Part shown: piece after piece, positions 41,903 to 52,012 of the stretch
How the letters are laid out: each line of letters starts with the position of its first letter
Position numbering within the stretch: the first letter of the stretch is position 1
Assembly: GCF_022761125.1 (NCBI RefSeq)
Contig: NZ_JAKWJR010000003.1
Location: 415,192-479,191, forward strand
From: Nocardioides sp. SR21
GTDB taxonomy: Bacteria > Actinomycetota > Actinomycetes > Propionibacteriales > Nocardioidaceae
Direction of reading: 5' to 3'
DNA: 64,000 bases
The notes under the pieces: generated by a model
Databases searched by the model: none
What the model was told of the DNA's origin: nothing
Seen by the model: the letters and a program-made list of their open reading frames with translations, nothing else
Made by a program: the position numbers and the translations under genes

Positions 41903-42749
41903 CCTCGGCTCCCTCCGCTGGTGCATCGTCTTCGACAGGCGCGCCGTCGAACTCGTCGGTGATCAGCTCGTCGACGTCGGCGTCCTCGTCTCCTGTCCAC
42001 CGTACGGTGAGCTCGCCCAGCGGCGTCACCTGGTCGAAGGACACGGCGCTCTCGCGGAACAGCTCGAGCAGCGCGAGGAACCGCGCCACGGTGGTGAGCC
42101 GGTCCGGTGAGTCGCCGCACAGGGCACGGAACGTCATCGTCCCCGAGCGGCGCAGCCGGTCGACGACCAGGGCGGCCTGCTCACGGACACTGACCTTCGC
42201 GGCGTGGATGTGGTGCAGCGAGACCTCGAGCACCGGCTTGGGCTCCAGCGCCCTCGCGGCCATCTGCGCGAACTGCTCGAGCCCGATGCCGATCAGGACC
42301 TCGGGCAGCAGCCCGGCGAACCGCTCCTCGAGGCCGACAGCACGCGGGTGCCGCTTGGCCTCGCCGGCCAGCCGCTCCTCGAGCACCGCCGCCACCTGCT
42401 TGAAGGCGCGGTACTGCAGCAGTCGTGCGAACAGCAGGTCGCGGGCCTCGAGCAGTGCGAGGTCCTCCTCGTCCTCGACGTCGCCCTGCGGCAGCAGCCG
42501 CGCGGCCTTGAGGTCGAGCAGCGTCGAGGCGACCAGCAGGAACGACGTCGTCTGCTCCAGGTCCCACACCTTGCCGCCGGCCTTGACGTGCTCGATGAAC
42601 TCGTCGGTGACCGTCGACAGCGAGACCTCGGTGATGTCGAGCTTGTGCTTCGCGATCAGGCTGAGCAGCAGGTCGAACGGACCCTCGAAGTTCTCCAGCC
42701 GCACCTCGAACCCGGGCGTGGCCTCCGACTGCTCGACAGCCGCGGTCAT
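41874..42749 (-). CDS. scpA: Segregation and condensation protein A
   Basis: A 291-aa protein from ATG 42749. The kleisin N-terminus VRLENFEGPFDLLLSLIAKH KLDI is diagnostic, followed by LLVASTLLDLKAARLLP and a C-terminal winged helix (FLALLELFRESAVSFDQ). An acidic tail ends the protein. It bridges SMC heads with ScpB. It overlaps the upstream 107-aa gene by 4 bases. Confidence 0.95.
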   Translation of the reverse strand: MTAAVEQSEATPGFEVRLENFEGPFDLLLSLIAKHKLDITEVSLSTVTDEFIEHVKAGGKVWDLEQTTSFLLVASTLLDLKAARLLPQGDVEDEEDLALLEARDLLFARLLQYRAFKQVAAVLEERLAGEAKRHPRAVGLEERFAGLLPEVLIGIGLEQFAQMAARALEPKPVLEVSLHHIHAAKVSVREQAALVVDRLRRSGTMTFRALCGDSPDRLTTVARFLALLELFRESAVSFDQVTPLGELTVRWTGDEDADVDELITDEFDGAPVEDDAPAEGAEDDRDPDRDE

Positions 42750-43069
42750 TCCTCGGTCAATCGTCGGACCAGCGCGCTCTCGTCGCCGCGGGCCTCGAAG
42801 TCGGCGAGCACCAGCGCGACGGCCTCCCGCACCACCCGGCCGCGGTCGACCGCGAGCCCGTGGGACCGGCGCAGCACCAGCCGGGCGTGCTCGAGGTCGA
42901 GCAGCTCGTCGGAGGTGATGTACACCGTCATCTTCTCGTCGTGCCGGACCCGGCCACTCGGCTTCTTGCGACCGTCCTGGTCGTCCTCCGGCTCGGCGCG
43001 CGGCGCAGCGGCCGCCTCCTCGGCGCGGGCGGTGGGGCGGAACAGGTCGTCGGCGGCAGGCAGGCTCAC
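42746..43069 (-). CDS. Small ParA-operon protein, possibly DNA-binding
   Basis: A 107-aa protein from GTG 43069 that overlaps both the parA stop (GTGA) and the scpA start (ATGA). The N-terminus is acidic and low-complexity. The C-terminus KMTVYITSDELLDLEHARLV then GRVVREAVALVLADFEARGD resembles a ribbon-helix-helix fold with an unusually long first helix. This could be the DNA-binding partner that replaces ParB for this ParA; that is inference. The gene is easily missed because the same frame runs through parA. Confidence 0.72.
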   Translation of the reverse strand: MSLPAADDLFRPTARAEEAAAAPRAEPEDDQDGRKKPSGRVRHDEKMTVYITSDELLDLEHARLVLRRSHGLAVDRGRVVREAVALVLADFEARGDESALVRRLTEE

Positions 43070-44055
43070 CCGTCGAGGCACCGGTCCAGCACCTCCTTGG
43101 CCAGCTGGCGGTAGGCGTCCGCGCCACTCGAGGACGAGGCGTACGTCGTGATCGGCTCCCCGGCGACGGTGGAGTCGCTGAACTTCACCGTACGGCGGAT
43201 CACGGTGTGGAAGACCAGGTCGCCCCAGGCCTGCACCAGCCGCTCCATGACCTCGCGCGAGTGCAGCGTGCGGCCGTCGTACATGGTGCCGAGGACGCCG
43301 TCGATCTCGAGCTTCGGGTTGAGCCGCTCCTGGACCTTGTCGATCGTGGTCTTGAGCAGCGCGACGCCGCGCAGCGCGAAGTACTCGCACTCCAGCGGCA
43401 CGATCACGCCGTCGGACGCGGTGAGCGCGTTGACCGTGAGCAGGCCGAGCGACGGCTGGCAGTCGATGAGGATGACGTCGTAGTGCGCGAGCGCCGGCTC
43501 GAGCACGCGCTTGAGGGTCTGCTCGCGAGCGACCTCGTGGACGAGCTGCACCTCGGCGGCCGAGAGGTCGATGTTCGAGGGCAGCAGGTCCATCCCGGGC
43601 ACGCCTGTGGGCACGACGACCTCGTCGAGCTTGGTCTCGCGGTCCATCAGCAGGTTGTAGACGGTGAGGTCCATCTCGTGGGGGTTCAGCCCGAGCCCGA
43701 CCGACAGCGAGCCCTGCGGGTCGAAGTCGACGAGCAGCACCTTGCGGCCGAACTCCGCCAGCGAGGCGCCCAGGTTGATCGTGGTCGTGGTCTTGCCGAC
43801 CCCGCCCTTCTGGTTGCACATCGAGACCACGCGAGCCGGACCGTGCTCGGTGAGCGGCGTCGGCTCCGGGATCACCGGCATGGGCCGGCCGGTCGGGCCG
43901 AGCTTCGCCTCCGCGACGGGACGCTCGAACGGCAGGGGGTCGGTCACGGGCGGCTCATCTCCGATGGTGGGAGCGGGGGAAGGTGTGGTGATCATGGGCG
44001 AGACCCGGGGCGGCATCTCACCAGCAGCGCCTGCGAACGTGCCGTCTGCACTCAT
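43066..44055 (-). CDS. parA: ParA-family ATPase, chromosome-partition type
   Basis: A 329-aa protein from ATG 44055 (GTG 44070 is in frame). An N-terminal Pro-rich tail of about 65 residues precedes the deviant Walker A MCNQKGGVGKTTTTINLGAS, then LLVDFDPQGSLSVGLG (Walker A') and YDVILIDCQPSLGLLTVNAL (Walker B). It belongs to the ParA copy found beside scpAB in actinomycetes rather than the parAB near oriC, and no ParB gene follows. It may place the condensin complex or DNA. Confidence 0.92.
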   Translation of the reverse strand: MSADGTFAGAAGEMPPRVSPMITTPSPAPTIGDEPPVTDPLPFERPVAEAKLGPTGRPMPVIPEPTPLTEHGPARVVSMCNQKGGVGKTTTTINLGASLAEFGRKVLLVDFDPQGSLSVGLGLNPHEMDLTVYNLLMDRETKLDEVVVPTGVPGMDLLPSNIDLSAAEVQLVHEVAREQTLKRVLEPALAHYDVILIDCQPSLGLLTVNALTASDGVIVPLECEYFALRGVALLKTTIDKVQERLNPKLEIDGVLGTMYDGRTLHSREVMERLVQAWGDLVFHTVIRRTVKFSDSTVAGEPITTYASSSSGADAYRQLAKEVLDRCLDG

Positions 44056-44258
44056 CTGCCGCTCCCTCACCGACTTGTCGACACAACGACTTGTGGTCGA
44101 CTCGCGGTGACTCTAGGACCGGGCTCCGACAGCGACAAGCCGAAGCGGGAAACCCCCAGGCAGACAGCCAAATCTGGGGATGAGCTGTGCACGACCTCCC
44201 CCTTGGTTGCACAGGCAGGGCACCGCCTGTGCACAGTCCTGTGGAGGAAGGTCGGGGG

Positions 44259-44558
44259 TCACTCTGCCGGCGGAGTCTCCAACAGATCCTGGTACTCCGG
44301 GTGCTTCTCGATCCATCGGACGATGAACGGGCAGGTCACCAGGACCCGACGGCTGCCGTCCGCGCGCGCGTCGTCGAGGGCGAACCGCACCAGCGTCGAG
44401 GCGACGCCGCGGCCCTCGAACTTGTCGTCCACCACGGTGTGGTTGAAGGTGATCAGCCCCACCGACGGGAGGTACTGCGCGAATCCGGCCAGCTCCCCGT
44501 CGATGTGGGCCTCGTAGCGGTGCTTCTCCGGATTGTGTGAAGTCACGACGTCGGTCAT
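44259..44558 (-). CDS. GNAT-like N-acetyltransferase (short YjdJ type)
   Basis: A 99-aa protein from ATG 44558. The fold of short GNATs is visible: HRYEAHIDGELAGFAQYLPS, then ITFNHTVVDDKFEGRGVAST (acetyl-CoA loop, GRGVAS) and RVLVTCPFIVRWIEKHPEYQ with the conserved Cys. The acceptor is unknown. It is alone, divergent from the GH26 gene (23 bp between starts). Confidence 0.88.
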   Translation of the reverse strand: MTDVVTSHNPEKHRYEAHIDGELAGFAQYLPSVGLITFNHTVVDDKFEGRGVASTLVRFALDDARADGSRRVLVTCPFIVRWIEKHPEYQDLLETPPAE

Positions 44559-44581
44559 GTCATCAACCCTAGACTGGGGGT

Positions 44582-46012
44582 GTGCGACCACGGGGGGCCG
44601 TGATGGCCTTGATGGCGGGGTTGCTCACGGGGGGATTGATCGTTTCCGGGGCGACTCCTGCCCTGGCGCGCCCGGACCACGCCTCTGGTCACCCCGTTGA
44701 TCACGCCGCTGATCACGCCGTTGGTCACGCCGATCGGAGGGCCACCACGCTCAGCGCCCGGCTCGCTCCCCCGGTCGTCACCTCCGGCGAGCCCGCCGCG
44801 CTGGTCGCCCAGCTGTCGCCGGCCCAGCCGGGCCGCCCGGTCGAGGTGCAGCGCCTGGAGCAGGGCGTCTGGGACGTCCTCGCCGTCACCACGCTCGACG
44901 CCTCCGGCCGCGCCGTCGTACCTCTCGACACGACCGAGCCGTCCGACCAGGTGCTCCGGGTCGAGGCCGGCGCGTGGAACGGCAAGGCGTCCGTGCGCTC
45001 GCCGCAGGTGACGCTCAGGACCCGCTCCCCCCTCGCCTGCACGCCGAAGTACAAGCTGGTCGACCCGGCCGCGAACGACGCCGCCCGGTGCCTGGCCGCG
45101 CGGCTGGACCGCTGGCGGGCAGCCGGCCTGATGGGCGTCGGCCAGCAGCTCAACGTGTCGAGCAGCGACTTCCTCGCCCCGCTCGACGCGCTCGCGCCGC
45201 AGCGGGTCAACGTCGTCGGCTTCGACCTCTGGGAGCTGGCCAAGACCGGCGGCTACGAGTTCCCGTTCCTCGACCGGGCGGTCGCCGACCTGTCCGCGCT
45301 CGCCCTCGACGGGGCCGTCCTCAGCGTCTCCTGGCACGCCGACAACCCGCACACGGGCGGCAACTACGCCGACCGCGGCTGGCACGACCTGTCCGCGCTG
45401 CTAGACCCGCTCTCGCCCGAGTACATCCGCTTCTGGTCCGACTACTCCGAGAAGCTCGAGCTGCTGCGGATGTTCCAGGACAACGGCGTCGCCGTCGTGT
45501 TCCGCCCGTTCCACGAGGCCAACGGCAGCTGGTTCTGGTGGGGTCACGCCGATCCGTCGACGTACAAGAAGGTCTGGGCCGAGATGCAGCGCCGGGCGCA
45601 GGACTCCGGCCTCCACAACATCGTGTGGGCGTACTCGTTCGCCGCCAGGACCTGGTCCGGCGTCGCCGCGCCGGAGACGCTCGTCCCGGCCAAGGTCGAC
45701 CTGGCCGGGCTCGACAGCTACGACCCGGAGGCGTCGTCCGCCGATGCCAAGGACCGCCTCGACGTGACCGGGTACGCCGCCGTCGCCAAGAAGGTACGCC
45801 GGATGGCGCTCACCGAGGTCGGTCCGGAGCGCAGCGCCGACGGCGCGTGGAACCCAGCGGTGCTGACGAGGACGGCGCGCACGCTGGCCGCGAAGCCGCT
45901 CTGGGCGATGCTGTGGTTCGACGACAGCGACGGCAAGAAGCAGATCAGCTCCTTGCAGGGCGGGTCGGCCTGGCTCAAGGGCTGCGCGCATGGCTACTGC
46001 ACCGTCAGCTAG
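44582..46012 (+). CDS. Secreted glycoside hydrolase family 26 (beta-mannanase-like)
   Basis: A 476-aa protein from GTG 44582. A signal peptide ends near residue 29 (ALA). A His-rich linker follows (ASGHPVDHAADHAVGHAD, encoded by a short tandem DNA repeat), then a beta domain to about residue 155 and the catalytic barrel. The acid/base Glu is in VVFRPFHEANGSWFWWG, and the nucleophile Glu is in RMALTEVGPE, matching GH26. VVSWHADNPHTGGNY also fits. It probably cleaves beta-mannan or a related glycan outside the cell. Confidence 0.87.
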   Translation: MRPRGAVMALMAGLLTGGLIVSGATPALARPDHASGHPVDHAADHAVGHADRRATTLSARLAPPVVTSGEPAALVAQLSPAQPGRPVEVQRLEQGVWDVLAVTTLDASGRAVVPLDTTEPSDQVLRVEAGAWNGKASVRSPQVTLRTRSPLACTPKYKLVDPAANDAARCLAARLDRWRAAGLMGVGQQLNVSSSDFLAPLDALAPQRVNVVGFDLWELAKTGGYEFPFLDRAVADLSALALDGAVLSVSWHADNPHTGGNYADRGWHDLSALLDPLSPEYIRFWSDYSEKLELLRMFQDNGVAVVFRPFHEANGSWFWWGHADPSTYKKVWAEMQRRAQDSGLHNIVWAYSFAARTWSGVAAPETLVPAKVDLAGLDSYDPEASSADAKDRLDVTGYAAVAKKVRRMALTEVGPERSADGAWNPAVLTRTARTLAAKPLWAMLWFDDSDGKKQISSLQGGSAWLKGCAHGYCTVS

Positions 46013-46055
46013 CCGTTTCCGGGCCTCCGCCGTCGGGCATCGTCGGAGGATGATC

Positions 46056-47324
46056 GTGCGCCGGACCCTGACCGTTGCCGCCTGCATCGCCGCGAGTGCC
46101 GTGCCGGGGCTGACCAGCACCGGCAGCGCCCAGGCTGCCGAGACGTGCTTCGGGCTGACGCCGACCGTCGTCGCGACACCGGGCGCGGAGGAGGTCGAGG
46201 GCACCGAGGGCGACGACGTGATCGTCGCGGAGGACGTCTACCGGGTCTCCGCCCTGGGCGGGAACGACGCCGTCTGCGCGGCCGGGGTCACCTGGATCGA
46301 CGCGGGCGACGGCAACGACCGGGTCCGCTCCGACCCCGCCACCGGCCGGAACTGGGTGGTGCTGGGCTCCGGATCGGATCTCTTCGAGGGCTCCGAGCGC
46401 CGAGACCGGGTCTGGGCCGAGAGGTTCGACGGCGAGGACCCGTTCCCCGGCACCGGCAGCGAGAACACCGACGTCGTCCGCACCTACGGAGGCGGCGACC
46501 GGGTGACCGGTGGCTCCTACGGCCAGGCCGACCAGGACGAGTACGCCCTCGGCGCGGGCGACGACGACGTCACCCTGTACGCGCCGATCGACGGCGACAC
46601 GCACGTGCTCGGCGGACCGGGCGCCGACGGCATCGCCCTGTGGGTCCTCGGCGACGACGCGGACCTCTCGTTCGACCTCGAAGCGGGAACGGCGACCGCG
46701 GATGGAGCCGCGTTCGCCGCCCTCGGGAGCATCGAGGACCTCGCGGTCAACGCCACGACGTCGACGCCGGTGACGGTGCGCGGGACCGGCGGCCCCAACC
46801 GGATCTACGTGGGCGGCCGCGCCGACATCGCGGCCGGCGCCGGAACGGACCGACTGCAGATCCACGGCGACCCGCGATCGGTCCTGGGCGGGCCGGGCCG
46901 CGACCAGGTGGAGGTCCTGGGCTACGGGGACTTCGAGGACAAGCCGGTCGTGTACGACCTCGCGCATGACCTCTTCACCCGCGGCGACGTCACGGCGCCG
47001 TTCGCGACGGAGGTCCTGCACGTCGGGACCACCGGCGCCATCCGCGAGGACGTCCGGGTCCTCGGGACGCCGGGTCGGGACGTCGTGGTCACGGACGCCT
47101 GCGGCTCAGTCGTCAGAGGCGGGCGCGGGGACGACGACCTGCGCGTGACCAGCGAGCAGTGCGAGGGCGTGCCGACGACCCTGCGCGGCGACGGTGGTGA
47201 CGACGTCCTCGGCGGCGGCTCCGAGCGCGACGTCCTGATCGGCGGCACCGGCTTCGACCGCGTGTACGGCGGCACCGGGATCGACCGCTGCCGGGCCGAG
47301 GTCCGGCGCGCCTGCGAGAGCTAG
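46056..47324 (+). CDS. Secreted RTX-like calcium-binding repeat protein
   Basis: A 422-aa protein. GTG 46056 is preferred because GGAGGA ends 6 bases upstream; ATG 46050 overlaps that site. The signal peptide runs to about residue 29 (GSAQAAETC). The mature protein has degenerate GGxGxDxUx-type nonapeptides: TEGDDVIVAED near the start, VLGSGSDLFEGSERRDR, GGPGADGI, and the best-kept run near the end (GGRGDDDLRV, GDGGDDVLGG, GGTGFDRVYGGTGIDR). Such repeats coil around Ca2+. The gene is 43 bp after the GH26 gene and may be co-expressed with it. Final CRAEVRRAC may be a disulfide. Confidence 0.8.
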   Translation: MRRTLTVAACIAASAVPGLTSTGSAQAAETCFGLTPTVVATPGAEEVEGTEGDDVIVAEDVYRVSALGGNDAVCAAGVTWIDAGDGNDRVRSDPATGRNWVVLGSGSDLFEGSERRDRVWAERFDGEDPFPGTGSENTDVVRTYGGGDRVTGGSYGQADQDEYALGAGDDDVTLYAPIDGDTHVLGGPGADGIALWVLGDDADLSFDLEAGTATADGAAFAALGSIEDLAVNATTSTPVTVRGTGGPNRIYVGGRADIAAGAGTDRLQIHGDPRSVLGGPGRDQVEVLGYGDFEDKPVVYDLAHDLFTRGDVTAPFATEVLHVGTTGAIREDVRVLGTPGRDVVVTDACGSVVRGGRGDDDLRVTSEQCEGVPTTLRGDGGDDVLGGGSERDVLIGGTGFDRVYGGTGIDRCRAEVRRACES

Positions 47325-47326
47325 GC

Positions 47327-49837
47327 CTAACCCCCGAGCGGCCGCATCGCGGTCGTGCGCAGCACCAGCTCGCCGGCCTCGTCGGAGGCGTCGAGGTCGA
47401 CGTCCGCCTCGATCACCCAGTCGTGATTGCCCTCGGGGTCGTGGATGGTCTGGGTGACCTTCCACGTCCGGCCCTCTGCCGCGACGGCCAGCAGCGCCGG
47501 CCCACGCGCGTCGCCGTCCAGCCGCACCTCGTCGTGCTCGGCGTAGTAGTCCTCGATCGCCTGGTCCCACACCGATCGCGTCATCACGACCTCGCCGGGC
47601 GGGTCGGTGCGGTCCGCGGCCGCGCGCTCCATCGCCATCAGACCGTCGAGGTCGTCACGCGCGACGAGCTCGACCCGGCGGAACATCGCGTTGCGGATCA
47701 TCACCCGGAACGCCCGGTCCTGCTTGGAGATCGGGCGCGGGGACGGCGGCGGCTCGTGGTGGGCGACGTCAGAGCGGACGTGGTCGGGATCGGCCAGCGC
47801 CTCCCACTCGTCGAGCAGCGACGAGTCGGTCTGCCGGATGGTCTCCCCCAGCCACTCGCCGAGGTCCTCGAGCTCCGGGGTGCGGTGCGACTCCGGCACC
47901 GTCTGGCGCAGCGTCCGGTACGCGTCGGTCAGGTAGCGCAGCACCAGACCCTCCGAGCGGGCCAGCTGGTAGCGGCTCACGAAGTCGGTGAAGCTCATCC
48001 CCTGCTCGTACATCTCGCGCACGATCGACTTCGGCTGGAGCGCGTCCTCGGGCAGCCACGGGTGGCTCTGCCGATAGATCTCGTACGTCGCCTCGAGCAG
48101 CTCGGCGAGCGGCTGCGGCCAGGTGACGTCCTCGAGCAGCGCCATCCGCTCGTCGTACTCGATCCCGTCTGCCTTCATCTCCGCGACGGCCTCGCCGCGG
48201 GCCGTGTACTGCTGCTGGACCAGGATCTGCCGCGGCCCCTCGAGGACCGCCTCGATGACGGACACGATGTCGAGCGTGTGCTCGTCGGCCTCCGGGTCGA
48301 GCACGTCCAGCGCCGCGAGCGCGAAGTGTGCGAGCGGCTGGTTGAGCGCGAAGTCGACGGGCAGGTCGACGGTCAGCACGTAGCGGCGGCCGAGCTCGTC
48401 GGGCTCGTCGAGCCGCGTCAGCACGCCCGACTGCAGCAGCGACCGGGCCAGCCGCAGCGCGCGGCGCGAGAGCCGCAGCTGCTGGCGTCGGTCCTCGTGG
48501 TTGTCCTGCAGCAGCGCGCGCATCACCGGGAACGCGTCCTCGTCGCGGGCCAGGACGTTGATGAGCATCGCGTTGTCGACCTTCATCCGCGACACCAGCT
48601 GCTCGGGCACGCCGGCCACCAGCTTGTCGAAGGTCTGCTCACTCCAGACGACCGTGCCCTCCGGCGGCTTCTTCAGCTGCGCCTTGGAGTTCTTCTTGCC
48701 GGCCGCCACCCGCTCGGCGGCCTTGGCCTTGGCCTTCTCGTTCTCGATGATGTGCTCGGGCGCCTGCACGACGACGTACCCCGCCGTGTCGAAGCCGGCC
48801 CGGCCCGCGCGACCCGCGATCTGCAGGAACTCCCGCGTCCGCAGGATCCGCGAGCGGTTGCCGTCGAACTTCGCCAGGCCGGTGAACAGCACGGTCCGGA
48901 TCGGGACGTTGATGCCGACGCCGAGCGTGTCCGTGCCGCAGATGACACCGAGGAGCCCGGCCTGGGCGAGCTGCTCGACCAGCCGGCGGTAGCGCGGCAG
49001 CATCCCGGCGTGGTGGACGCCGATCCCCCGGCGCAGCAGCTTCGACAGGGTCTTGCCGAACCCCGCGCCGAACCGCACGTGGTCCAACCGGGTGCCGAGG
49101 TCGGACTTGGGCACCCAGGTGGCCTTGAGCAGGTTGGTCGCGTGCTCGACGGCGTCCTTCTGGGTGAAGTGCACGACGTAGACCGGCCCCTGACCGGTCG
49201 TCACGAGCTCCTCGAGGGTCTCGGCCACCGGGGTCATGGCCCAGGTGAACGTGAGCGGCACCGGCCGCTCGGCGTCGGCGACGACGGCGGTGTCCCGGCC
49301 GTTGCGCCGGGTGAGATCCTCGGCCAGCTCGGTGACGTCGCCCAGCGTCGCGGACATCAGCAGGAACTGCGCCTGCGGCAGCTCGAGCAGTGGCACCTGC
49401 CACGCCCAGCCGCGGTCCGGCTCGGCGTAGAAGTGGAACTCGTCCATCACCACGAGACCGACGTCCGCGTGCCGGCCCTCGCGCAGGGCGATGTTCGCGA
49501 GCACCTCTGCGGTGCAGCAGATGATCGGGGCGTCCGGGTTCACCGACGCATCGCCGGTGAGCATGCCGACGTCCGCGGCGCCGAAGACCTCGCACAGCGC
49601 GAAGAACTTCTCGTTCACCAGCGCCTTGATCGGCGCGGTGTAGAACGACACCCGGTCCTCGGCCAGCGCGGCCCGGTGCGCGGCCTCGGCCACCAGCGAC
49701 TTGCCCGAGCCGGTCGGGGTCGCGAGCACGACGTTCTCCCCCGACAGCAGAGCGAGGATCGCCTCCTCCTGGTGCGGGTACAGCGCCATCCCGCGGTCGG
49801 CGGCCGCCGCGGTGATGTCGTCGAGGAGATCAGTCAC
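47327..49837 (-). CDS. Superfamily 2 DEAD/DEAH-box helicase (DUF3516 type)
   Basis: An 836-aa protein. GTG 49837 is chosen because it overlaps the xerD stop by 8 bases; GTG 49870 is in frame. Helicase motifs are [20 protein letters not shown] (I), [14 protein letters not shown] (II, DEFH), LLMSATLGD (III), [20 protein letters not shown], then [15 protein letters not shown] (VI). The C-terminal 300 aa are the DUF3516 region ([20 protein letters not shown]). It is a Ski2/Mtr4-like RNA or DNA helicase found across actinomycetes. The role is not established. Confidence 0.88.
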   Translation of the reverse strand: MTDLLDDITAAAADRGMALYPHQEEAILALLSGENVVLATPTGSGKSLVAEAAHRAALAEDRVSFYTAPIKALVNEKFFALCEVFGAADVGMLTGDASVNPDAPIICCTAEVLANIALREGRHADVGLVVMDEFHFYAEPDRGWAWQVPLLELPQAQFLLMSATLGDVTELAEDLTRRNGRDTAVVADAERPVPLTFTWAMTPVAETLEELVTTGQGPVYVVHFTQKDAVEHATNLLKATWVPKSDLGTRLDHVRFGAGFGKTLSKLLRRGIGVHHAGMLPRYRRLVEQLAQAGLLGVICGTDTLGVGINVPIRTVLFTGLAKFDGNRSRILRTREFLQIAGRAGRAGFDTAGYVVVQAPEHIIENEKAKAKAAERVAAGKKNSKAQLKKPPEGTVVWSEQTFDKLVAGVPEQLVSRMKVDNAMLINVLARDEDAFPVMRALLQDNHEDRRQQLRLSRRALRLARSLLQSGVLTRLDEPDELGRRYVLTVDLPVDFALNQPLAHFALAALDVLDPEADEHTLDIVSVIEAVLEGPRQILVQQQYTARGEAVAEMKADGIEYDERMALLEDVTWPQPLAELLEATYEIYRQSHPWLPEDALQPKSIVREMYEQGMSFTDFVSRYQLARSEGLVLRYLTDAYRTLRQTVPESHRTPELEDLGEWLGETIRQTDSSLLDEWEALADPDHVRSDVAHHEPPPSPRPISKQDRAFRVMIRNAMFRRVELVARDDLDGLMAMERAAADRTDPPGEVVMTRSVWDQAIEDYYAEHDEVRLDGDARGPALLAVAAEGRTWKVTQTIHDPEGNHDWVIEADVDLDASDEAGELVLRTTAMRPLGG

Positions 49838-50762
49838 GCGCTCGGGGATGAGCCGTCGCAAAGACCTCACGGAGGTTGTCCACGGTCACCAACGTATAGA
49901 CCTGGGTGGTGGTGACCGACGCGTGCCCCAGCAGCTCCTGCACCACGCGTACGTCGGCGCCGCCGTCGAGCAGGTGTGTCGCGAACGAGTGCCGCAGCGT
50001 GTGCGGCGAGACGTCCTTGGTGACGCCGGCCCGGTCCGCTGCCTTGACCAGCACCGCCCAGGCGGACTGGCGCGACAGCCGGCCACCCCGGGCGTTGAGG
50101 AACAGGGCGCCCCCGTTGGTCGAGCCCGTCGAGACCGCCGCCAGCTCGGGACGCCCCCGGACGAGGTACTCGTCGACCGCCGTCCTCGCGTAGGAGCCGA
50201 CCGGGACGATCCGCTCCTTGCTGCCCTTGCCGCGCAGCAGCACGGTCCCGTCGACGCCGTCGAGGTCGTCGACGTCGAGCCCGACCGCCTCGGAGATCCG
50301 GGCGCCGGTGCCGTAGAGCACCTCGAGCAGCGCCCGGTCACGCAGCGCGAGCGTCGTACCCGGTGCGCCCGCGGCCTCGAGGATCGCCTCCACGTCGGCC
50401 AGCGGCAGCGCCTTCGGCAGTCGCTTGGCCGGCGCCGGCGGCTTCACCCCGCTCGCCGGGTCGACGGTCGCGAGACCGTCCGCCACCGCGAACTTGTGGA
50501 AGCCGCGCACCGCCACCACCGTCCGCGCCGCGGACGTCGAGCTCAGCGGCGGGTGCTCGGCGTCCCCCTCGCGCAGGGAGACGAGGAACCCGGTGACGGT
50601 GGCCTCGGTGACGGCGTCCAGGTCGTCGATCCCCTGCGCCGCGAGGTGCTCGAGGTAGCGGCGCAGGTCACGCCGGTACGACGTCAGGGTGTTCGTGGCG
50701 AGACCGCGCTCGACCGCGAGGTGGTCGAGGTAGGTGCGGATCGCCCGCTGGACGTCAGCCAA
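49830..50762 (-). CDS. xerD: Tyrosine recombinase XerD
   Basis: A 310-aa protein from TTG 50762, overlapping the ald stop. The catalytic set is complete: Arg155 ([10 protein letters not shown]), Lys179 (LRGKGSKER), His254 and Arg257 ([12 protein letters not shown]), His280 ([11 protein letters not shown]) and Tyr289. The short SAM-like N-terminal domain and the lack of an arm-binding domain set it apart from the element integrase at 20459. With XerC it resolves chromosome dimers at dif. Confidence 0.94.
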   Translation of the reverse strand: MADVQRAIRTYLDHLAVERGLATNTLTSYRRDLRRYLEHLAAQGIDDLDAVTEATVTGFLVSLREGDAEHPPLSSTSAARTVVAVRGFHKFAVADGLATVDPASGVKPPAPAKRLPKALPLADVEAILEAAGAPGTTLALRDRALLEVLYGTGARISEAVGLDVDDLDGVDGTVLLRGKGSKERIVPVGSYARTAVDEYLVRGRPELAAVSTGSTNGGALFLNARGGRLSRQSAWAVLVKAADRAGVTKDVSPHTLRHSFATHLLDGGADVRVVQELLGHASVTTTQVYTLVTVDNLREVFATAHPRARD

Positions 50763-51879
50763 GCACGGCTTCCAGACTGACGGCCTCGATGCCGACGGCC
50801 TCGCCGACAGGGGCGTTGGTCAGCTGCCCGTCGTGGGTGTTGAGGCCCAGCGCCAGGCTCCGGTCGGCACGCAGCGCGTCCTTCCAGCCCTTGTCGGCCA
50901 GCGCGACGGCGTACGGCATGGTCGCGTTCGTCAACGCATACGTCGAGGTGTTCGGCACCGCGCCGGGCATGTTCGCCACGCAGTAGAACGTCGAGTTGTG
51001 CACCTGGTACGTCGGGTCCGCGTGCGTGGTCGCGTGGGAGTCCTCGAAGCAGCCACCCTGGTCGATCGCGATGTCGACGAGCACCGAGCCCGGCTTCATC
51101 CGCGACACCAGGTCGTTGGTGACCAGCTTCGGCGCCGCCGCACCCGGGATCAGCACCGCGCCGATCACCATGTCGGCCTCCATCACCTGCTGCTCGATCG
51201 CCAGCTTCGAGGACGCGAGACCGTGGACCCGGTTGTTGTAGCGCCAGAACGACATCCGCAGCTTGTCCAGGTCGGTGTCCAGCAGGGTCACGTCGGCGCC
51301 CATGCCGAGCGCGATGTTCGCGGCGTTCTGGCCCGAGACGCCCGCACCGATGATCACGACCTTCGCGTTCGCGACACCGCCGACGCCGCCCATCAGCACG
51401 CCGCGGCCGCCCTGGGCCTTCATCAGGTTGTAGGCGCCGACCTGGGGCGCCAGGCAGCCGGCCACTTCGGACATCGGGTACAGCAGCGGCAGCCCGCCCG
51501 AGGGCAGCTGCACGGTCTCGTAGGCGATCCCGGTGACCTTGCGCTTCATCAGCTCCTCGGTCAGCGGCTTGTCCGCAGCCAGGTGCAGGTAGGTGAAGAG
51601 CGTCAGCCCCTCCCGCATCCGGTCGTACTCCTCCGCGACCGGCTCCTTCACCTTCAGCACCAGGTCGATGCCACCGCTCGTGCCCCACGCCTCCTCGGCG
51701 GTCGCGACCATCGTCGCGCCGGCACCGACGAACTCCTCGTCGGTGATGCCCGAGCCCACACCCGCACCGGCCTGGATGAAGACCTGGTGACCGTGCGCGG
51801 TCAGCTCGTGCACCCCGATCGGCGTGATCGCCACCCGGTACTCGTGGTTCTTGACTTCCTTGGGGACCCCGACCTTCAC
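50755..51879 (-). CDS. ald: Alanine dehydrogenase
   Basis: A 374-aa protein from GTG 51879 with CAGGAG 8 bases upstream. The start [20 protein letters not shown] and [12 protein letters not shown] are signature sequences, with the NAD site [20 protein letters not shown] and the substrate His in [11 protein letters not shown]. It converts L-alanine and NAD+ to pyruvate, ammonia and NADH. It is transcribed into xerD with an 8-base overlap. Two palindromes upstream (51912-51949) may bind a regulator such as Lrp/AldR. Confidence 0.95.
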   Translation of the reverse strand: MKVGVPKEVKNHEYRVAITPIGVHELTAHGHQVFIQAGAGVGSGITDEEFVGAGATMVATAEEAWGTSGGIDLVLKVKEPVAEEYDRMREGLTLFTYLHLAADKPLTEELMKRKVTGIAYETVQLPSGGLPLLYPMSEVAGCLAPQVGAYNLMKAQGGRGVLMGGVGGVANAKVVIIGAGVSGQNAANIALGMGADVTLLDTDLDKLRMSFWRYNNRVHGLASSKLAIEQQVMEADMVIGAVLIPGAAAPKLVTNDLVSRMKPGSVLVDIAIDQGGCFEDSHATTHADPTYQVHNSTFYCVANMPGAVPNTSTYALTNATMPYAVALADKGWKDALRADRSLALGLNTHDGQLTNAPVGEAVGIEAVSLEAVLG

Positions 51880-51911
51880 GAACCCGCTCCTGTCATCGAT
51901 ACCGTCGACAA

Positions 51912-51949
51912 TGCCCGATCTGGGCACTCAATCCGTGTCAATCTGACAC
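51912..51949. promoter_or_regulatory. Two palindromes upstream of ald, candidate operator
   Basis: TGCCCGATCTGGGCA (51912-51926) and GTGTCAATCTGACAC (51935-51949) are separate imperfect palindromes centred 23 bp apart, 30-70 bp before the ald start. TTGACA occurs within the second on the minus strand. An Lrp-type regulator of ald is known in actinomycetes; its binding here is a guess. Confidence 0.4.
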
Positions 51950-52012
51950 TATCGCGACTAATTCCGTAGTCCCTGGCCGGGGGTGTTGGCCAGGTCACAC
52001 GAACGTCGGGGC

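Noticed and set aside
47423..49915. 830-codon plus-strand frame antisense to the helicase gene
   Set aside because: An Arg/Asp/Gly-rich mirror frame produced by high-GC codon use; the minus strand has clear helicase motifs throughout.
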